From Sulfuricurvum sp. IAE1 (GTDB lineage Bacteria; Campylobacterota; Campylobacteria; Campylobacterales; Sulfurimonadaceae): a stretch of 64,000 nt of DNA. The stretch is taken from positions 62,001-126,000 of the forward strand of contig NZ_SLTI01000013.1 of NCBI RefSeq assembly GCF_004347735.1, in the 5' to 3' direction. Within the stretch, counting starts at the first letter, position 1. Each line of letters starts with the position of its first letter. The notes under the pieces are model-generated. The model was not told where the DNA came from, searched no databases, and saw nothing but the letters and a program-made list of their open reading frames with translations. The position numbers were made by a program, and so were the translations under genes. This document shows positions 1 to 9,178 of this stretch, piece after piece.

Positions 1-230
1 GGTGGATTGGTGCGGGCTTTGGGATCTCCGACGATCACATCCAGGCCGCCGGCCGTGTGCATCTGGTCGTACCCGAAAAAGGCGGTGACGAGCAATGAGA
101 TCGGGAGCCCGATCATGAATATATCGGTGAAGAACCCGAGTGCGCGCGATCTGAAAGGAGCATACACGGTTTCCGGTGTTTCGGATCGGGTCGGAAGCCG
201 TTTTTTCTTTTTGGGTGTTTGCCGTCGCAT
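1..230 (-). CDS. RDD family membrane protein, N-terminal part
   Basis: Partial gene running off the left edge; 76 codons are visible. After a very basic N-terminus (RRQTPKKKKR) comes the RDD-type start of the first membrane segment, with R and D residues in AFRSRALGFFTD-like order (PFRSRALGFFTDIFMIGLP) followed by a hydrophobic stretch. RDD proteins are small multi-pass inner-membrane proteins, some linked to ion transport, and this one has no assigned substrate. The ATG at 230 has no Shine-Dalgarno sequence. Instead a TACAAT -10-like box sits 6 nt upstream, suggesting a leaderless transcript. It lies downstream of the hook operon in the same direction but behind a 280-nt gap with hairpins. 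Confidence 0.7.
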   Translation of the reverse strand, partial: MRRQTPKKKKRLPTRSETPETVYAPFRSRALGFFTDIFMIGLPISLLVTAFFGYDQMHTAGGLDVIVGDPKARTNP

Positions 231-236
231 GGGGAA

Positions 237-242
237 ATTGTA
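237..242 (-). promoter_or_regulatory. -10-like box abutting the RDD gene start
   Basis: TACAAT on the minus strand is followed by six bases (TTCCCC) and then the ATG at 230. A transcript from this box would start at or near the start codon. No SD sequence is present. This is a sequence match only. Confidence 0.35.
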
Positions 243-380
243 GCGCATGCCAGATTAAAAACAGGCGTTATTACTATTCGTTTACTAAGTTGGTTCATAA
301 TGTCACTGATCCCGATTGACGGCAGCAAGTCAAAGGGGAGTTTTTTTCATTCATCACTCACTCCTTAAGTTTCAAAGCAT

Positions 381-403
381 CCCCGGCCTTCGGTGGCCGC
401 GGG
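381..403. terminator. GC-rich hairpin between the hook operon and the RDD gene
   Basis: CCCCGGCC and GGCCGCGGG flank a TTCGGT loop, giving an 8-bp stem with one bulged C. A short T run follows on the plus strand (406-409) but none on the minus strand, so its direction is unclear. It lies in the 279-nt gene-free stretch 231-509, which otherwise shows only a second small hairpin at 476-493. Confidence 0.35.
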
Positions 404-475
404 CCTTTTCCCGCTTTTCTCACAAACAATGAACAAAACCGTGTTATAAATCTGTTAATGTAGGCGTTCCCCCGT

Positions 476-493
476 TCCCGTAGGAAAACGGGA
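476..493 (-). terminator. Small hairpin after flgE
   Basis: TCCCGT and ACGGGA form a 6-bp stem around an AGGAAA loop, 17 nt past the flgE stop codon in the direction of transcription. There is no U tract, so it may be a weak or Rho-assisted terminator or an mRNA end stabiliser. Confidence 0.3.
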
Positions 494-509
494 GACTTAG
501 AAGATGTTA

Positions 510-2351
510 TTAACGTTTGAGGCCGATGAGGGTTTCAAGCAGGGTATCGGAAGTCGTAATTGTTTTACCGTTTGCCTGGTAACCGCGCTGGATGATGATG
601 AGCTGCGTCAACGCCTTGGAAAGATCCACGTTGGAAGCTTCGAGGGCCGAAGACTGCATGAAGCCCCGTCCCGCCGTCGCCGCCGTACCGATGATCGGGT
701 CGCCCGAGTTGGCCGACTGGAGGTAGACGTTTCCGCCGTCGCTTACCAGACCTTCGTTGTTGGAGAACTTGGCCATACCGATCTGTGCCAGACCGAACGA
801 GCGTCCGTTGGTGAAGCTTCCCACAAGCGTACCGCTCTGGTCGATGCGGATCCCGACGAGGTCACCCCCTGGGTAACCGTCCTGGCTGATACCGCTGGTC
901 CCCGAATCGTTGTCGAAACTGGTGATCCCGTCATACGCTCCAAGCGTTCCGAAGTTGAGGGTAACCTGCTGGTTCGCCGCCGCCCCGTTGTTCGGCGAGA
1001 AGTCGATGCTGGGGATGTTATAGGTGGAGAGGGCCCCGTTGCTGTCGAACGTAATGACCCCTCCTTCAAGGATGTTCAGGTACGGTGCGGTCGCCCCGCT
1101 CAGCGATCCGGGAACCGGGACGGTGACGTTATAGCGCCAGTCGGTAAATCCGGTAGTGGTGTTGATCGAATCTTTACGGAAGTTGATCGTCACGGTGTGT
1201 TTACCCCCCAGCGAGTCGTAGACGTCGATACTGGTCGCATGGGTAGCGGTGTTGATCGGCTGGGACTGTTTGACCGACGTACCGACCGGCAGGGCTCCCG
1301 CCATGGTCGCGAACGTTTCGGTGAAGCGCTGGTTTTCGATCGTGTTGGCGTCGACGATCGGATCGACTTCGATGGCGAGCGCCGTACCCGCGGTGTTGCG
1401 CAGGACGAATTTTCCCTGGTCGTTGACTTCGACGGTAGAACCGGCTGACGTCGCCTGGGCAAACGTTTGCAACGCGGCACGCAGATCGGCGACGGTGTTG
1501 AAATAATAAGTGTCGTTGGCATTCAGCGGGAGAGCGCCCCCGGCGACAAGCCCGGCTGCGGGAGAACCGTCGGTGTAGCGGAAATCGCGGACGGTCGCAC
1601 CGCCGTCAAACGAGATCGTGACCCCCTGTCCGCCGCCGGCAAAAGTGGTGGCACTGGCGGAGGTGAGCTGGAACGCTTCGCCGTTGCCGTTGAACATGAT
1701 CCCCATGTCCTCGGCGTCGGCTGCGGGGACGGTACGTCCGTCGGCTGTGGTGATCGCACCGGTCGAGTCGATCTGGTACGTCGGGTTGTACTGGTCGACG
1801 ATGGCGCTGGAACTGAGGTTGGCCTTGACGACGATCTCGCTACTCGCAAACGCCGGCGTTGTCAGACCCGAGGGGATACGGATGTTGGTGATCGGCGCGG
1901 TCGAGTCGACCAGTCCGGTGTCTTCGTCGCGGAGCCATCCCTGGACGATGAACCCGTTGTTGTCGACGAAATTGCCCGACGCGTCGAATTTGAAGTCACC
2001 CGAACGGGTATATTTATACGTGTTTCCGCCGTCGGCCGAGACGATGAAGAATCCGTCCCCCTGGATCGCGACGTCGGTATTTTTGTCGGTATTCTGGATA
2101 GAACCCTGCGAGTGGATGCGGGTGATCGAGCTGACCGTCGTCCCCAACCCTACCTGAACGGCGTTTTTACCCCCCAGATCCCCCTGCGGAGCGGTAGCGA
2201 TCTGGTTGGTCTGAGCCAGCAGATCCGAAAAGTTGGCGCGGGAGTATTTGTACCCGATCGTATTGACGTTGGCGATGTTGTTCGACTCCACGTCCATGGC
2301 AATCTGATGCGACTGCAACCCGGTGACGCCTGAGAAAAGTGACTTCAGCAT
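510..2351 (-). CDS. flgE: Flagellar hook protein FlgE
   Basis: Structural subunit of the flagellar hook, exported by the flagellar type III system; 613 aa. The N-terminus has the rod/hook signature (LFSGVTGLQSHQ, SNNIANVNTIGYK) and the C-terminus the matching coiled-coil region (NVDLSKALTQLIIIQRGYQAN). Between them lies the long variable domain typical of Campylobacterota hooks, which exceed the roughly 400-aa enteric FlgE. It is the last gene of a fliK-flgD-flgE2-flgE series but has its own sigma-54 promoter match in the 50-nt gap upstream, so it is probably expressed with the middle flagellar class. The start ATG follows an AAAGGACAT ribosome site. Confidence 0.93.
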   Translation of the reverse strand: MLKSLFSGVTGLQSHQIAMDVESNNIANVNTIGYKYSRANFSDLLAQTNQIATAPQGDLGGKNAVQVGLGTTVSSITRIHSQGSIQNTDKNTDVAIQGDGFFIVSADGGNTYKYTRSGDFKFDASGNFVDNNGFIVQGWLRDEDTGLVDSTAPITNIRIPSGLTTPAFASSEIVVKANLSSSAIVDQYNPTYQIDSTGAITTADGRTVPAADAEDMGIMFNGNGEAFQLTSASATTFAGGGQGVTISFDGGATVRDFRYTDGSPAAGLVAGGALPLNANDTYYFNTVADLRAALQTFAQATSAGSTVEVNDQGKFVLRNTAGTALAIEVDPIVDANTIENQRFTETFATMAGALPVGTSVKQSQPINTATHATSIDVYDSLGGKHTVTINFRKDSINTTTGFTDWRYNVTVPVPGSLSGATAPYLNILEGGVITFDSNGALSTYNIPSIDFSPNNGAAANQQVTLNFGTLGAYDGITSFDNDSGTSGISQDGYPGGDLVGIRIDQSGTLVGSFTNGRSFGLAQIGMAKFSNNEGLVSDGGNVYLQSANSGDPIIGTAATAGRGFMQSSALEASNVDLSKALTQLIIIQRGYQANGKTITTSDTLLETLIGLKR

Positions 2352-2384
2352 GGTATGTCCTTTATGACAAAGTAAATTAACTAA

Positions 2385-2399
2385 GCAAAAAACGTGCCA
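2385..2399 (-). promoter_or_regulatory. Sigma-54 promoter for flgE
   Basis: TGGCAC-N5-TTGC on the minus strand is a full match to the RpoN -24/-12 consensus. It sits about 35 nt upstream of the flgE start. RpoN control of hook genes is established in Campylobacter and Helicobacter. Confidence 0.85.
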
Positions 2400-2401
2400 G
2401 T

Positions 2402-3751
2402 TTATTTGCGCATCGAGAGCGCTTTTTGGATCATCTCATCGACGGTGGTGATCGTTTTGGCATTGGCCTGATAGGCGCGCTGCATGATGATCATATCGGT
2501 CAGACCGACGTCGAGGCGGACGTTGGAGTTTTCCAGCATATTGCTGTAAATCGTCGCCCCCGGGATGGCGTTTCCATCGGCGTCGGTCCAGAAAAACGGG
2601 TCTCCGCTGTTGGAACTTTTGGTAAAGAGGGTATCCCCGGCGCGTTCGAGCCCCTGGTCGTTTTGGAAATGGTACACCGCTACCCGTCCCAGCGCACTCT
2701 GGCGGCCGTTGGAAAATTCGGCGCTGACGATGCCGTTGATGTTGACGCCGTATTTGGTGAGGACTCCGCCCGATACCCCGTCCGCCGAGCCGCGACCCCA
2801 GAACTCGTTTCCTTCGATCGACACGAGCCCTTCGAAACCGGTTCCCACATCGATCGCGACGGTTGCGCCGTCGTTGTTTACCGAGGGAATCGTAAAACTT
2901 GCCAGTCCTCCGGACGCGTCGAAGACGGCCTGTCCGGTTTGAGTATCGTAGACGGTGTCGCCGTCGTTTGAAGTGACGGTCGCCACCACGTCCCAGGTGA
3001 GGCCGTCCCAGGGGACGATGATATTGCCGCTTGCGTCGGTTTCGACGTGCTGTTCAAAAGTGAGTTTCAATCGGTTGATTTCGTTGTTGGGGCTGATGAC
3101 GTCCGAACTGATGGAGCGGATTGCGTTTTCACGCCCCAGGTTTCCTTTGAACTCCGCCAGGGTGGAGGGCTCGACAGGATAGGCGAGTTTGGCGGGGAGT
3201 TCGAGTATCCCCTGCGCCCCGACCGCATTGTACGCGACTTCGTCGGCAGGCTCGCGGATGAGGTACGCTCCCGTATCGTTATCTCCGTAATCGAATCCTT
3301 CCACGTAGTCGTAATTGGTCAGCATCGTTCCCGTCACGTAATACCCCTGGGTCGTGGTGAGGCGGGCGACCGATGAATTGGGATCATTGGGGTTTTTGAG
3401 TACCGTGTCGAAAGTGAAATTTCCCGCACGGGTATAATAGGTATTATTGTTGGCCATGACGCCGAACCAGCCGTTTCCGCCGATGGCGAGGTCGCTGAAA
3501 CGGTCGGTCGGGAGGAGCGAGCCGCTTTGGGTGATCATCCCGGTGGCCTGTAGTCGCGACCCCGTTCCGATGTCGTTGGAAGTGGGTGTGTTCCCGGCGC
3601 TGGAAACGACGTTCGAGAAGAGTTCGGCAAATTCGGAGGTGACCCCGCGAAAGCCGACCGTATTCACGTTGGCAATATTGTCCGAGACGATATCAAGGCC
3701 GTACTGGTGGCTCATGATCCCCGAGAGGCCGGTGTAATATCCCTGCGTCAT
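2402..3751 (-). CDS. Second FlgE-type hook/basal-body protein
   Basis: A 449-aa paralogue of the neighbouring hook protein. The N-terminal rod/hook motif (GLSGIMSHQYGLDIVSDNI) and C-terminal motif (DVGLTDMIIMQRAYQANAK) are intact, and the central variable domain is shorter than in the 613-aa FlgE. Campylobacterota often encode two FlgE-like proteins. By position between flgD and the long flgE this may be a hook-base, rod-junction or minor hook subunit, but sequence alone cannot decide. It starts 9 nt after the flgD stop, so it is in the same operon. Confidence 0.85.
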   Translation of the reverse strand: MTQGYYTGLSGIMSHQYGLDIVSDNIANVNTVGFRGVTSEFAELFSNVVSSAGNTPTSNDIGTGSRLQATGMITQSGSLLPTDRFSDLAIGGNGWFGVMANNNTYYTRAGNFTFDTVLKNPNDPNSSVARLTTTQGYYVTGTMLTNYDYVEGFDYGDNDTGAYLIREPADEVAYNAVGAQGILELPAKLAYPVEPSTLAEFKGNLGRENAIRSISSDVISPNNEINRLKLTFEQHVETDASGNIIVPWDGLTWDVVATVTSNDGDTVYDTQTGQAVFDASGGLASFTIPSVNNDGATVAIDVGTGFEGLVSIEGNEFWGRGSADGVSGGVLTKYGVNINGIVSAEFSNGRQSALGRVAVYHFQNDQGLERAGDTLFTKSSNSGDPFFWTDADGNAIPGATIYSNMLENSNVRLDVGLTDMIIMQRAYQANAKTITTVDEMIQKALSMRK

Positions 3752-3760
3752 GCTGCGGCC

Positions 3761-4438
3761 TTAAATATCGGTGACTTCGACGATTTTGCTGAAATCGACG
3801 TAGTTGGAGCCGAGCTTGGCGTACGTGGTTCCGTCTTCGTAGCGGATAGACTGGATCGGATAGATTCCCACCCGGCTGGTTCCGGTGGTTCCGTCAGCCG
3901 CGGTATAGGGCGCTTCGACGTAATAGATCCCCGCATCCTTGACGACGCCGCTGTTGTCGGTTCCGTCCCAGGTGTACTGCGCGATCCCTTTGGACGTTTC
4001 GTCGATGGGGACGCTTTTGACGATGTTCCCCGCGCTGTCGAGGATGTTGAATTTACCGCCCATGATATCGACCGGAAAGTACAGCTCGAACGTCGCGTCT
4101 TCCCCTTCTTCGAGGACGACGGCATTACTGCCGGTATCGGCCAGTTTGCCGATCGCCGAGAGGCCGGTATACTGCATGGAAGCGGTCAGGGCCGATGCCA
4201 GCTTTTCAAGCGAATCGTTCGTATTCTGGCTTGCTTCGAGAGTTGCGAGCTGCGACGTTTGCTGAAGGATCTGCTCGGTGTCCATCGGGGAGGTGGGATC
4301 CTGGTACTGCAGTTCGAGGAGCAGGAGCTTTAGAAAATCGTCTTTACCCAGTTTACTTTTGTCTTCAGGGGCCGCTTTGGCCGAGTTGTCCGCGTAAGCG
4401 ACTCCGTTGGTGTAGTTTCCGAATGCGTCGATAGCCAT
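3761..4438 (-). CDS. flgD: Flagellar hook assembly (cap) protein FlgD
   Basis: Scaffold that caps the growing hook and lets FlgE subunits polymerise; 225 aa. The N-terminal FlgD segment is clear (KDDFLKLLLLELQYQDPTSP, then MDTEQILQQTSQLATLE), followed by a FlgD Ig/Tudor-like beta region (IDETSKGIAQYTWDGTDNSG). The ATG follows AAGGAG. It lies between fliK and the FlgE paralogue with a 15-nt gap to fliK, consistent with one hook operon. Confidence 0.92.
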   Translation of the reverse strand: MAIDAFGNYTNGVAYADNSAKAAPEDKSKLGKDDFLKLLLLELQYQDPTSPMDTEQILQQTSQLATLEASQNTNDSLEKLASALTASMQYTGLSAIGKLADTGSNAVVLEEGEDATFELYFPVDIMGGKFNILDSAGNIVKSVPIDETSKGIAQYTWDGTDNSGVVKDAGIYYVEAPYTAADGTTGTSRVGIYPIQSIRYEDGTTYAKLGSNYVDFSKIVEVTDI

Positions 4439-4453
4439 TGTGTTCTCCTTGCG

Positions 4454-5884
4454 TCACGCGTAATGCGGGATGATGATTTCCAGAGCGCTGAGCTGCTCAT
4501 CGTTTAGTTCGAGATCTTCGAACGACTCGTAGGCACGGTATGCTTCACGGGAGTTGTGACGCTGTTGGTGCTCCTGCGGATTGTGCGAATCGCCGCCGCC
4601 CATGAAGTTCATGGTCGCGTTGGTAATCCCCTGGTGGGCCAGCTGGGCTTTGAGTTCGGCGGCGTTGTGGGCGAGGAACGCGACGCTGCCGGCGTTGTTG
4701 GACTGGATGTTAACGTGGACGTTATTGCCGCGCTGCACCAGCGTCACTTCCACTTCCCCGAGTTTTTCGGGATTGAGCTTCATCGAAAGGCGGGTGAAGG
4801 GGGGCTTGTAGTTTTCGACCGCTTCTTTGAGATCGGCGGCGAAATGGCGCATGCTCTGCTGCGCCTCCTTGGCTTTTACTTCCAGTGAATCGGCTTTGGG
4901 TGCCGCTGCGGTTTTCGGCGCGTCGAGCTCGACGCCGGAAATTCCGTTTTTGTGGGTAGGGGCGTCGTTGCCTCCCTGCGATTCGCCCTGCAGCAGGGTG
5001 ATCAGGGAATCGGTTTTGGTCGTTGCGGCCGACGCCGCATCGTTTTTAGGCGTGTCGTTCTTGGGGGTGTCGACGTTCAGCGTGCTTTGTGCCGTTTCCC
5101 GTTTTTCGATCCCCTGGAGGAGTGTTTTGAGCGGCTGTTCGGAAGGTTTGACCTCCTCCGAACGCGCTGTTTCGTCCCCTTTAAGAGGGTTGGGCGATTT
5201 GGCCTCTTTTTTCTCTTTGTTTTTCAGTTCGCTGATGAGTTGCGTCAGCGTTTCGATGGGAGAGGTTTCTTCGACCGGGCCTGCCGCTGCGAGCTGCGCC
5301 ACCGCTTTGGTCTCCAGCAGCGGCTTGGAGAGCAGTTCGGGCGTCGGGAGGGTTTCGGGTTCGCTTTGGATGGAGGCAAACGTGATTTTTTCGGGTTCAA
5401 GTCCCAGTTTCTGAGCCATCTGGATCAGCCCCGCCAGACTTTTGGGGAGGTTTTCGGGCGCTTTTTGATACTCGGGGCTTTTGGCCGTAATCTCTTTTTT
5501 GAGGTACTCTTTGGCCTGGGCAACGAGGTTGCGGAGCTGGTCATTCGAGAGAGACCGGGTCAGTTCGGCCGAGATGAGATGCTCCGCACCCTCTTCTCCC
5601 ATCCCTTTGAGGAGGGTCTGAAGTTCGCCCAATCCGGCGTTTTTAACGGTATTCGCCTTGGGCGCTTCGGCGGAGCGGACAATGCCGTTTTTGGGATCGA
5701 TGAGCGCTTTGAATTCGTTTGCCGAAGCGTTTGCGGTCCCTTTCTCTCCGATTTTGGAAGGCATTCCCAGCGACGAGAGGAGTTTTGAAAAGACCGAATT
5801 GCGGGTGTCTTCCCCTTTGCCGCCGCCCCCGAGGAGGTCGATCAGCGAGGCGTTCCCTTTCGTCTCTTTGCTGTGTATGATCAT
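4454..5884 (-). CDS. fliK: Flagellar hook-length control protein FliK
   Basis: A secreted molecular ruler that fixes hook length and switches export specificity through FlhB; 476 aa. The long, charged, low-complexity Ser/Thr/Pro/Lys-rich N-terminal two thirds are typical of FliK. The conserved C-terminal domain is present (LSMKLNPEKLGEVEVTL, then a helix around FLAHNAAELKAQLAHQGI). The start is placed at the ATG at 5884, which follows AAAGGATCG, rather than at an in-frame ATG 42 nt upstream that lacks a ribosome site. It is first in the hook operon, behind a sigma-54 promoter. Confidence 0.88.
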   Translation of the reverse strand: MIIHSKETKGNASLIDLLGGGGKGEDTRNSVFSKLLSSLGMPSKIGEKGTANASANEFKALIDPKNGIVRSAEAPKANTVKNAGLGELQTLLKGMGEEGAEHLISAELTRSLSNDQLRNLVAQAKEYLKKEITAKSPEYQKAPENLPKSLAGLIQMAQKLGLEPEKITFASIQSEPETLPTPELLSKPLLETKAVAQLAAAGPVEETSPIETLTQLISELKNKEKKEAKSPNPLKGDETARSEEVKPSEQPLKTLLQGIEKRETAQSTLNVDTPKNDTPKNDAASAATTKTDSLITLLQGESQGGNDAPTHKNGISGVELDAPKTAAAPKADSLEVKAKEAQQSMRHFAADLKEAVENYKPPFTRLSMKLNPEKLGEVEVTLVQRGNNVHVNIQSNNAGSVAFLAHNAAELKAQLAHQGITNATMNFMGGGDSHNPQEHQQRHNSREAYRAYESFEDLELNDEQLSALEIIIPHYA

Positions 5885-5950
5885 AAAACGATCCTTTGGC
5901 GCGATAAGGAGGCACCCTGCGCGCACGATTCTATGTGATACGGCAATTAA

Positions 5951-5965
5951 GCAAAAGTCATTCCA
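5951..5965 (-). promoter_or_regulatory. Sigma-54 promoter for fliK-flgD-flgE2
   Basis: TGGAAT-N5-TTGC (followed by TT) on the minus strand matches the RpoN -24/-12 elements with correct spacing. It is about 67 nt upstream of the fliK ATG. Confidence 0.75.
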
Positions 5966-6032
5966 TAAAAAGAGGAGATTTGATCCGGAGAAGAGTTTAA
6001 ATCCCTTAACATATCCTTAAAATAAAAAAAGA

Positions 6033-6038
6033 TATAAT
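6033..6038 (+). promoter_or_regulatory. -10 box of the typA promoter
   Basis: TATAAT in an A/T-rich stretch, 35 nt before the typA ATG. A small hairpin (CGCAAA/TTTGCG, 6040-6055) falls at the predicted transcript start. Confidence 0.6.
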
Positions 6039-6073
6039 TCGCAAAAATCTTTGCGCCTAACCAAAGGACACCC

Positions 6074-7876
6074 ATGCAAAAAATTCGTAACATCGCCGTC
6101 ATCGCCCACGTTGACCACGGTAAAACGACCCTAGTCGACGGTCTGCTCAAACAGTCCGGAACGTTCGGAAGCCACGAACAAGTCAATGAACGGGCGATGG
6201 ACTCCAACGCCCTCGAAAAAGAGCGCGGGATCACCATCCTCTCGAAAAACACCGCGATCCGCTACGGCGACCACAAGATCAACATCATCGATACTCCGGG
6301 CCACGCCGACTTCGGCGGCGAGGTTGAGCGGGTTTTGAAAATGGTCGATGGTGCGCTGCTTCTCGTTGACGCCTACGAAGGGGTTATGCCCCAGACGAAA
6401 TTCGTCGTTAAAAAGATGCTCGGCCTCGGGATCAAACCGATCGTCGTCATCAATAAAATCGATAAACCTTCCGCCGATCCCGAGCGCGTCGTCGATGAAG
6501 TATTCGACCTGTTCGTCGCGATGGACGCGACCGAAGACCAGCTCGATTTCCCGATCATCTACGCCGCGGCGCGTGACGGTATCGCGAAGCTCGACATGTC
6601 CGAGCCTGACGGTGATTTCACCTGTATGTTCAACACGATCCTCGAAAAAGTCCCCGAGCCGACCGGTGATGCGGAAAACCCGACGCAGTTGCAGGTTTTC
6701 ACCCTCGACTACGACAACTACGTCGGTAAAATCGGGATCGCCCGTATCTTCAACGGTAAGATTGCCAAAGGGGACAACGTTCTTCTGGCCAAAGCCGACG
6801 GAGAACTGGTGAAGGGGAAAATCTCCAAACTGATCGGATTCCTCGGACTCAACCGGATGGAGATCCAGCAGGCCGAAGCGGGCGACATCGTTGCGATCGC
6901 GGGCCTTGAAACGGTCGACGTCGGGGACACCGTCTGTGATCCCAACAACCCGATGCCGCTCGACCCGATGCACATCGAAGAGCCGACCCTGACCGTCGTT
7001 TTCTCGGTCAACGATTCTCCGCTGGCGGGAACCGAAGGAAAACACGTTACTTCCAACAAGATCAAAGAGCGTTTGGACGCCGAAATGCAGACGAACGTCG
7101 CGATGCGTTACGAGACGATCGGCGAAGGGAAGTTCAAAGTCTCCGGACGGGGTGAGCTGCAGATCACGATCCTCGCCGAAAACATGCGCCGTGAGAACTA
7201 CGAGTTCGGTATCGGCCGTCCCGAAGTCATCGTTAAAGAGATCGAAGGGGTCAAATGCGAGCCGTTCGAGCACCTCGTCATCGACGTACCCGAAGAGTTC
7301 AGCGGTACCGTTATCGAGCGTCTGGGGCGCCGCAAGGCCGAGATGAAAGCGATGGTTCCGATGGGTGAGGGCTTTACCCGTATCGAGTTCGAAATCCCCG
7401 CGCGCGGCCTGATCGGTTTCCGCGGACAGTTCCTCACCGATACCAAAGGGGAAGGGGTCATGAACCACTCGTTCCTCGAATTCCGCCCTTACAGCGGGAC
7501 GGTCGAGAGCCGTCCGTACGGTGCGCTCATTTCGATGGAAGACGGTGTCGCCCTGGCGTACTCGCTCTTCAACCTTCAAGATCGCGGTGTCCTGTTCGTC
7601 GCTCCGCAGGCGAAAGTGTACAAAGGGATGATTATCGGCGAGCACAGCCGCAGCAACGACCTCGACGTCAACCCGATCAAAGGGAAAGCGCAGTCAAACG
7701 TCCGCTCATCCGGTGCGGACGAAGCGATCAAACTCGTTCCGCCGCGCGAGATGAACCTTGAGCGTGCGCTCGAGTGGATCGAAGACGACGAACTCCTCGA
7801 AGTCACGCCGCAGAACATCCGTATCCGCAAACGCTACCTCGACATCAACGAGCGTAAACGCCACGCGAGACAGTAA
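6074..7876 (+). CDS. typA: Translational GTPase BipA/TypA
   Basis: Ribosome-associated GTPase of the EF-G-like family, involved in 50S assembly and stress adaptation; 600 aa, the usual length. The G1 motif AHVDHGKTT (about residues 11-19), switch region with RGITI, G3 DTPGH and G4 NKID are all present. EF-G-like domains follow, then the BipA-specific C-terminal region ([14 protein letters not shown]-like segment and [12 protein letters not shown]). The ATG follows AAAGGACACCC. It is monocistronic, with its own -10 box and a terminator. Confidence 0.96.
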   Translation: MQKIRNIAVIAHVDHGKTTLVDGLLKQSGTFGSHEQVNERAMDSNALEKERGITILSKNTAIRYGDHKINIIDTPGHADFGGEVERVLKMVDGALLLVDAYEGVMPQTKFVVKKMLGLGIKPIVVINKIDKPSADPERVVDEVFDLFVAMDATEDQLDFPIIYAAARDGIAKLDMSEPDGDFTCMFNTILEKVPEPTGDAENPTQLQVFTLDYDNYVGKIGIARIFNGKIAKGDNVLLAKADGELVKGKISKLIGFLGLNRMEIQQAEAGDIVAIAGLETVDVGDTVCDPNNPMPLDPMHIEEPTLTVVFSVNDSPLAGTEGKHVTSNKIKERLDAEMQTNVAMRYETIGEGKFKVSGRGELQITILAENMRRENYEFGIGRPEVIVKEIEGVKCEPFEHLVIDVPEEFSGTVIERLGRRKAEMKAMVPMGEGFTRIEFEIPARGLIGFRGQFLTDTKGEGVMNHSFLEFRPYSGTVESRPYGALISMEDGVALAYSLFNLQDRGVLFVAPQAKVYKGMIIGEHSRSNDLDVNPIKGKAQSNVRSSGADEAIKLVPPREMNLERALEWIEDDELLEVTPQNIRIRKRYLDINERKRHARQ

Positions 7877-7894
7877 CTCTCTTCGCTTCCGGTT

Positions 7895-7910
7895 TCCCCG
7901 ATGCCGGGGA
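7895..7910 (+). terminator. Terminator after typA
   Basis: TCCCCG-ATGC-CGGGGA hairpin followed by a pyrimidine/T-rich tract (CCTTTCCCTTTTT). It lies between the convergent typA and the BaiN-like gene. Confidence 0.65.
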
Positions 7911-7927
7911 GACCTTTCCCTTTTTCC

Positions 7928-9148
7928 CTATTTTGCCATCTCTTTTCCCGCAATCATCCCGCTCGCCCACGCGAAATGGAAATTGAATCCCCCTCTTCGA
8001 CCGACGATATCGAGTACTTCTCCCGCAAAATAGAGCCCTTCTACCATTTTCGATTCCATCGTTTTGGGATTGACCTGCGCCGTGGAGACCCCGCCGCCGC
8101 TGACTTCGGCATGTTTGAACCCGTGGGTGTCGGTGACGTCGAAACGCCAGTCGCCGATGAGATGGGCGAGCTGCTTGATTTGTTTGGGGTTCAAAGCCGA
8201 AACGGGTGTCGAAAGGGCGATTCGCGCGTCTTCGAGGAGATAGGTGACGAGTTTGGCGGGGAGTAAGCCGTACAGGGCATTTTGGACGTTTTGTGCCGGG
8301 ACGGCGGCAAACAGTTTTTCGATCGCCTCGGCGAGTTCGTGACGCTCAAACCGGGGCAGAAGATTGAGCGCGATACTTACACGCCGTTTGCGGCTAAGGG
8401 CGTATGAGCCCCTCTGGCTGATATCAAGAATTGCGAGTCCCGAAATGCCGTACGAGGTGAAGAGAATGTCTCCGGTGATGCGGGCATCGCTTTTGCCGTC
8501 GATGACGAGCGTTACTTCCGCGACAGTTTTTACCCCCGCCATTTTCGGGGCGTGCTTGGAACTTAGATGGAATTGTACGAGGCTGGGATAGGTGGGAATG
8601 ACCTCGTGCCCGAAAGCTTTGGCCAGTGTATGGCCGTCTGCCGTTGCCCCCAGTTGGGGTGCCGCTTCGGAGCCGGTCGCGATGAGAACTTTATCATAAC
8701 GTTGTCGGCCCGCAGCGGAGGTGACGACAAAGCCGCTTTCCTCTTTGGATATCGCCGTTACCGCACTCTCGGTAAGGATGAGGGCCCCTGCGCCGGTAAC
8801 CGCGCTTTTGAGGGCGATCAGAACCGATTTGGCCTCATTGGAGAGGGGGTAGCACCGTCCGTCTTCACGGACGTCGAGGAGGAGCCCCAGCGAAAGGCAG
8901 AGCTTCTCGAAATAGCCAAACGAGAGCTGTTTGAGCGCGTACGTGACGAACGAGGGGTCTTCTCCCGCGTAATCGGCCGCGGAAGCCGTCGTATTGATGA
9001 TATTGCAGCGTCCGTTCCCCGAGGCGAGGATCTTTTTGCCTACGCTGCCGTTGTGCTCGTAAACGGTGACTGCCGCGCCGCCGCGTGCGGCAAAGAGCGC
9101 CGCCATCAGTCCGCTCGCACCGCCGCCGATAATTGCTATGGTATTCAT
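7928..9148 (-). CDS. BaiN/HI0933-family FAD-dependent oxidoreductase
   Basis: Cytosolic flavoprotein of 406 aa. The N-terminal Rossmann motif GGGASGLMAA with the following EHN acidic/His end of strand 2, and the family hallmark KKILASGNGRCNI, identify the HI0933/YhiN (BaiN-like) family. The C-terminal GG-containing FAD segment (GLYFAGEVLDIVGRRGGFN) is also present. Physiological substrates are mostly unknown; relatives include a bile-acid reductase. It sits downstream of dgt in the same direction with a 30-nt gap. Confidence 0.85.
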   Translation of the reverse strand: MNTIAIIGGGASGLMAALFAARGGAAVTVYEHNGSVGKKILASGNGRCNIINTTASAADYAGEDPSFVTYALKQLSFGYFEKLCLSLGLLLDVREDGRCYPLSNEAKSVLIALKSAVTGAGALILTESAVTAISKEESGFVVTSAAGRQRYDKVLIATGSEAAPQLGATADGHTLAKAFGHEVIPTYPSLVQFHLSSKHAPKMAGVKTVAEVTLVIDGKSDARITGDILFTSYGISGLAILDISQRGSYALSRKRRVSIALNLLPRFERHELAEAIEKLFAAVPAQNVQNALYGLLPAKLVTYLLEDARIALSTPVSALNPKQIKQLAHLIGDWRFDVTDTHGFKHAEVSGGGVSTAQVNPKTMESKMVEGLYFAGEVLDIVGRRGGFNFHFAWASGMIAGKEMAK

Positions 9149-9178
9149 GGGGCGTATTGTACCACTCTCAAGAAGTGC

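Noticed and set aside
504-2333. Two long plus-strand ORFs (314 and 288 codons) opposite flgE
   Set aside because: Composition and phase are those of antisense shadows; no recognisable domain or ribosome site.
6131-7645. 504-codon ORF on the strand opposite typA
   Set aside because: Very long, but lies fully inside typA, is rich in Asp, Arg, Val and Phe as expected for the complement of its codons, and matches no family. typA is unambiguous.
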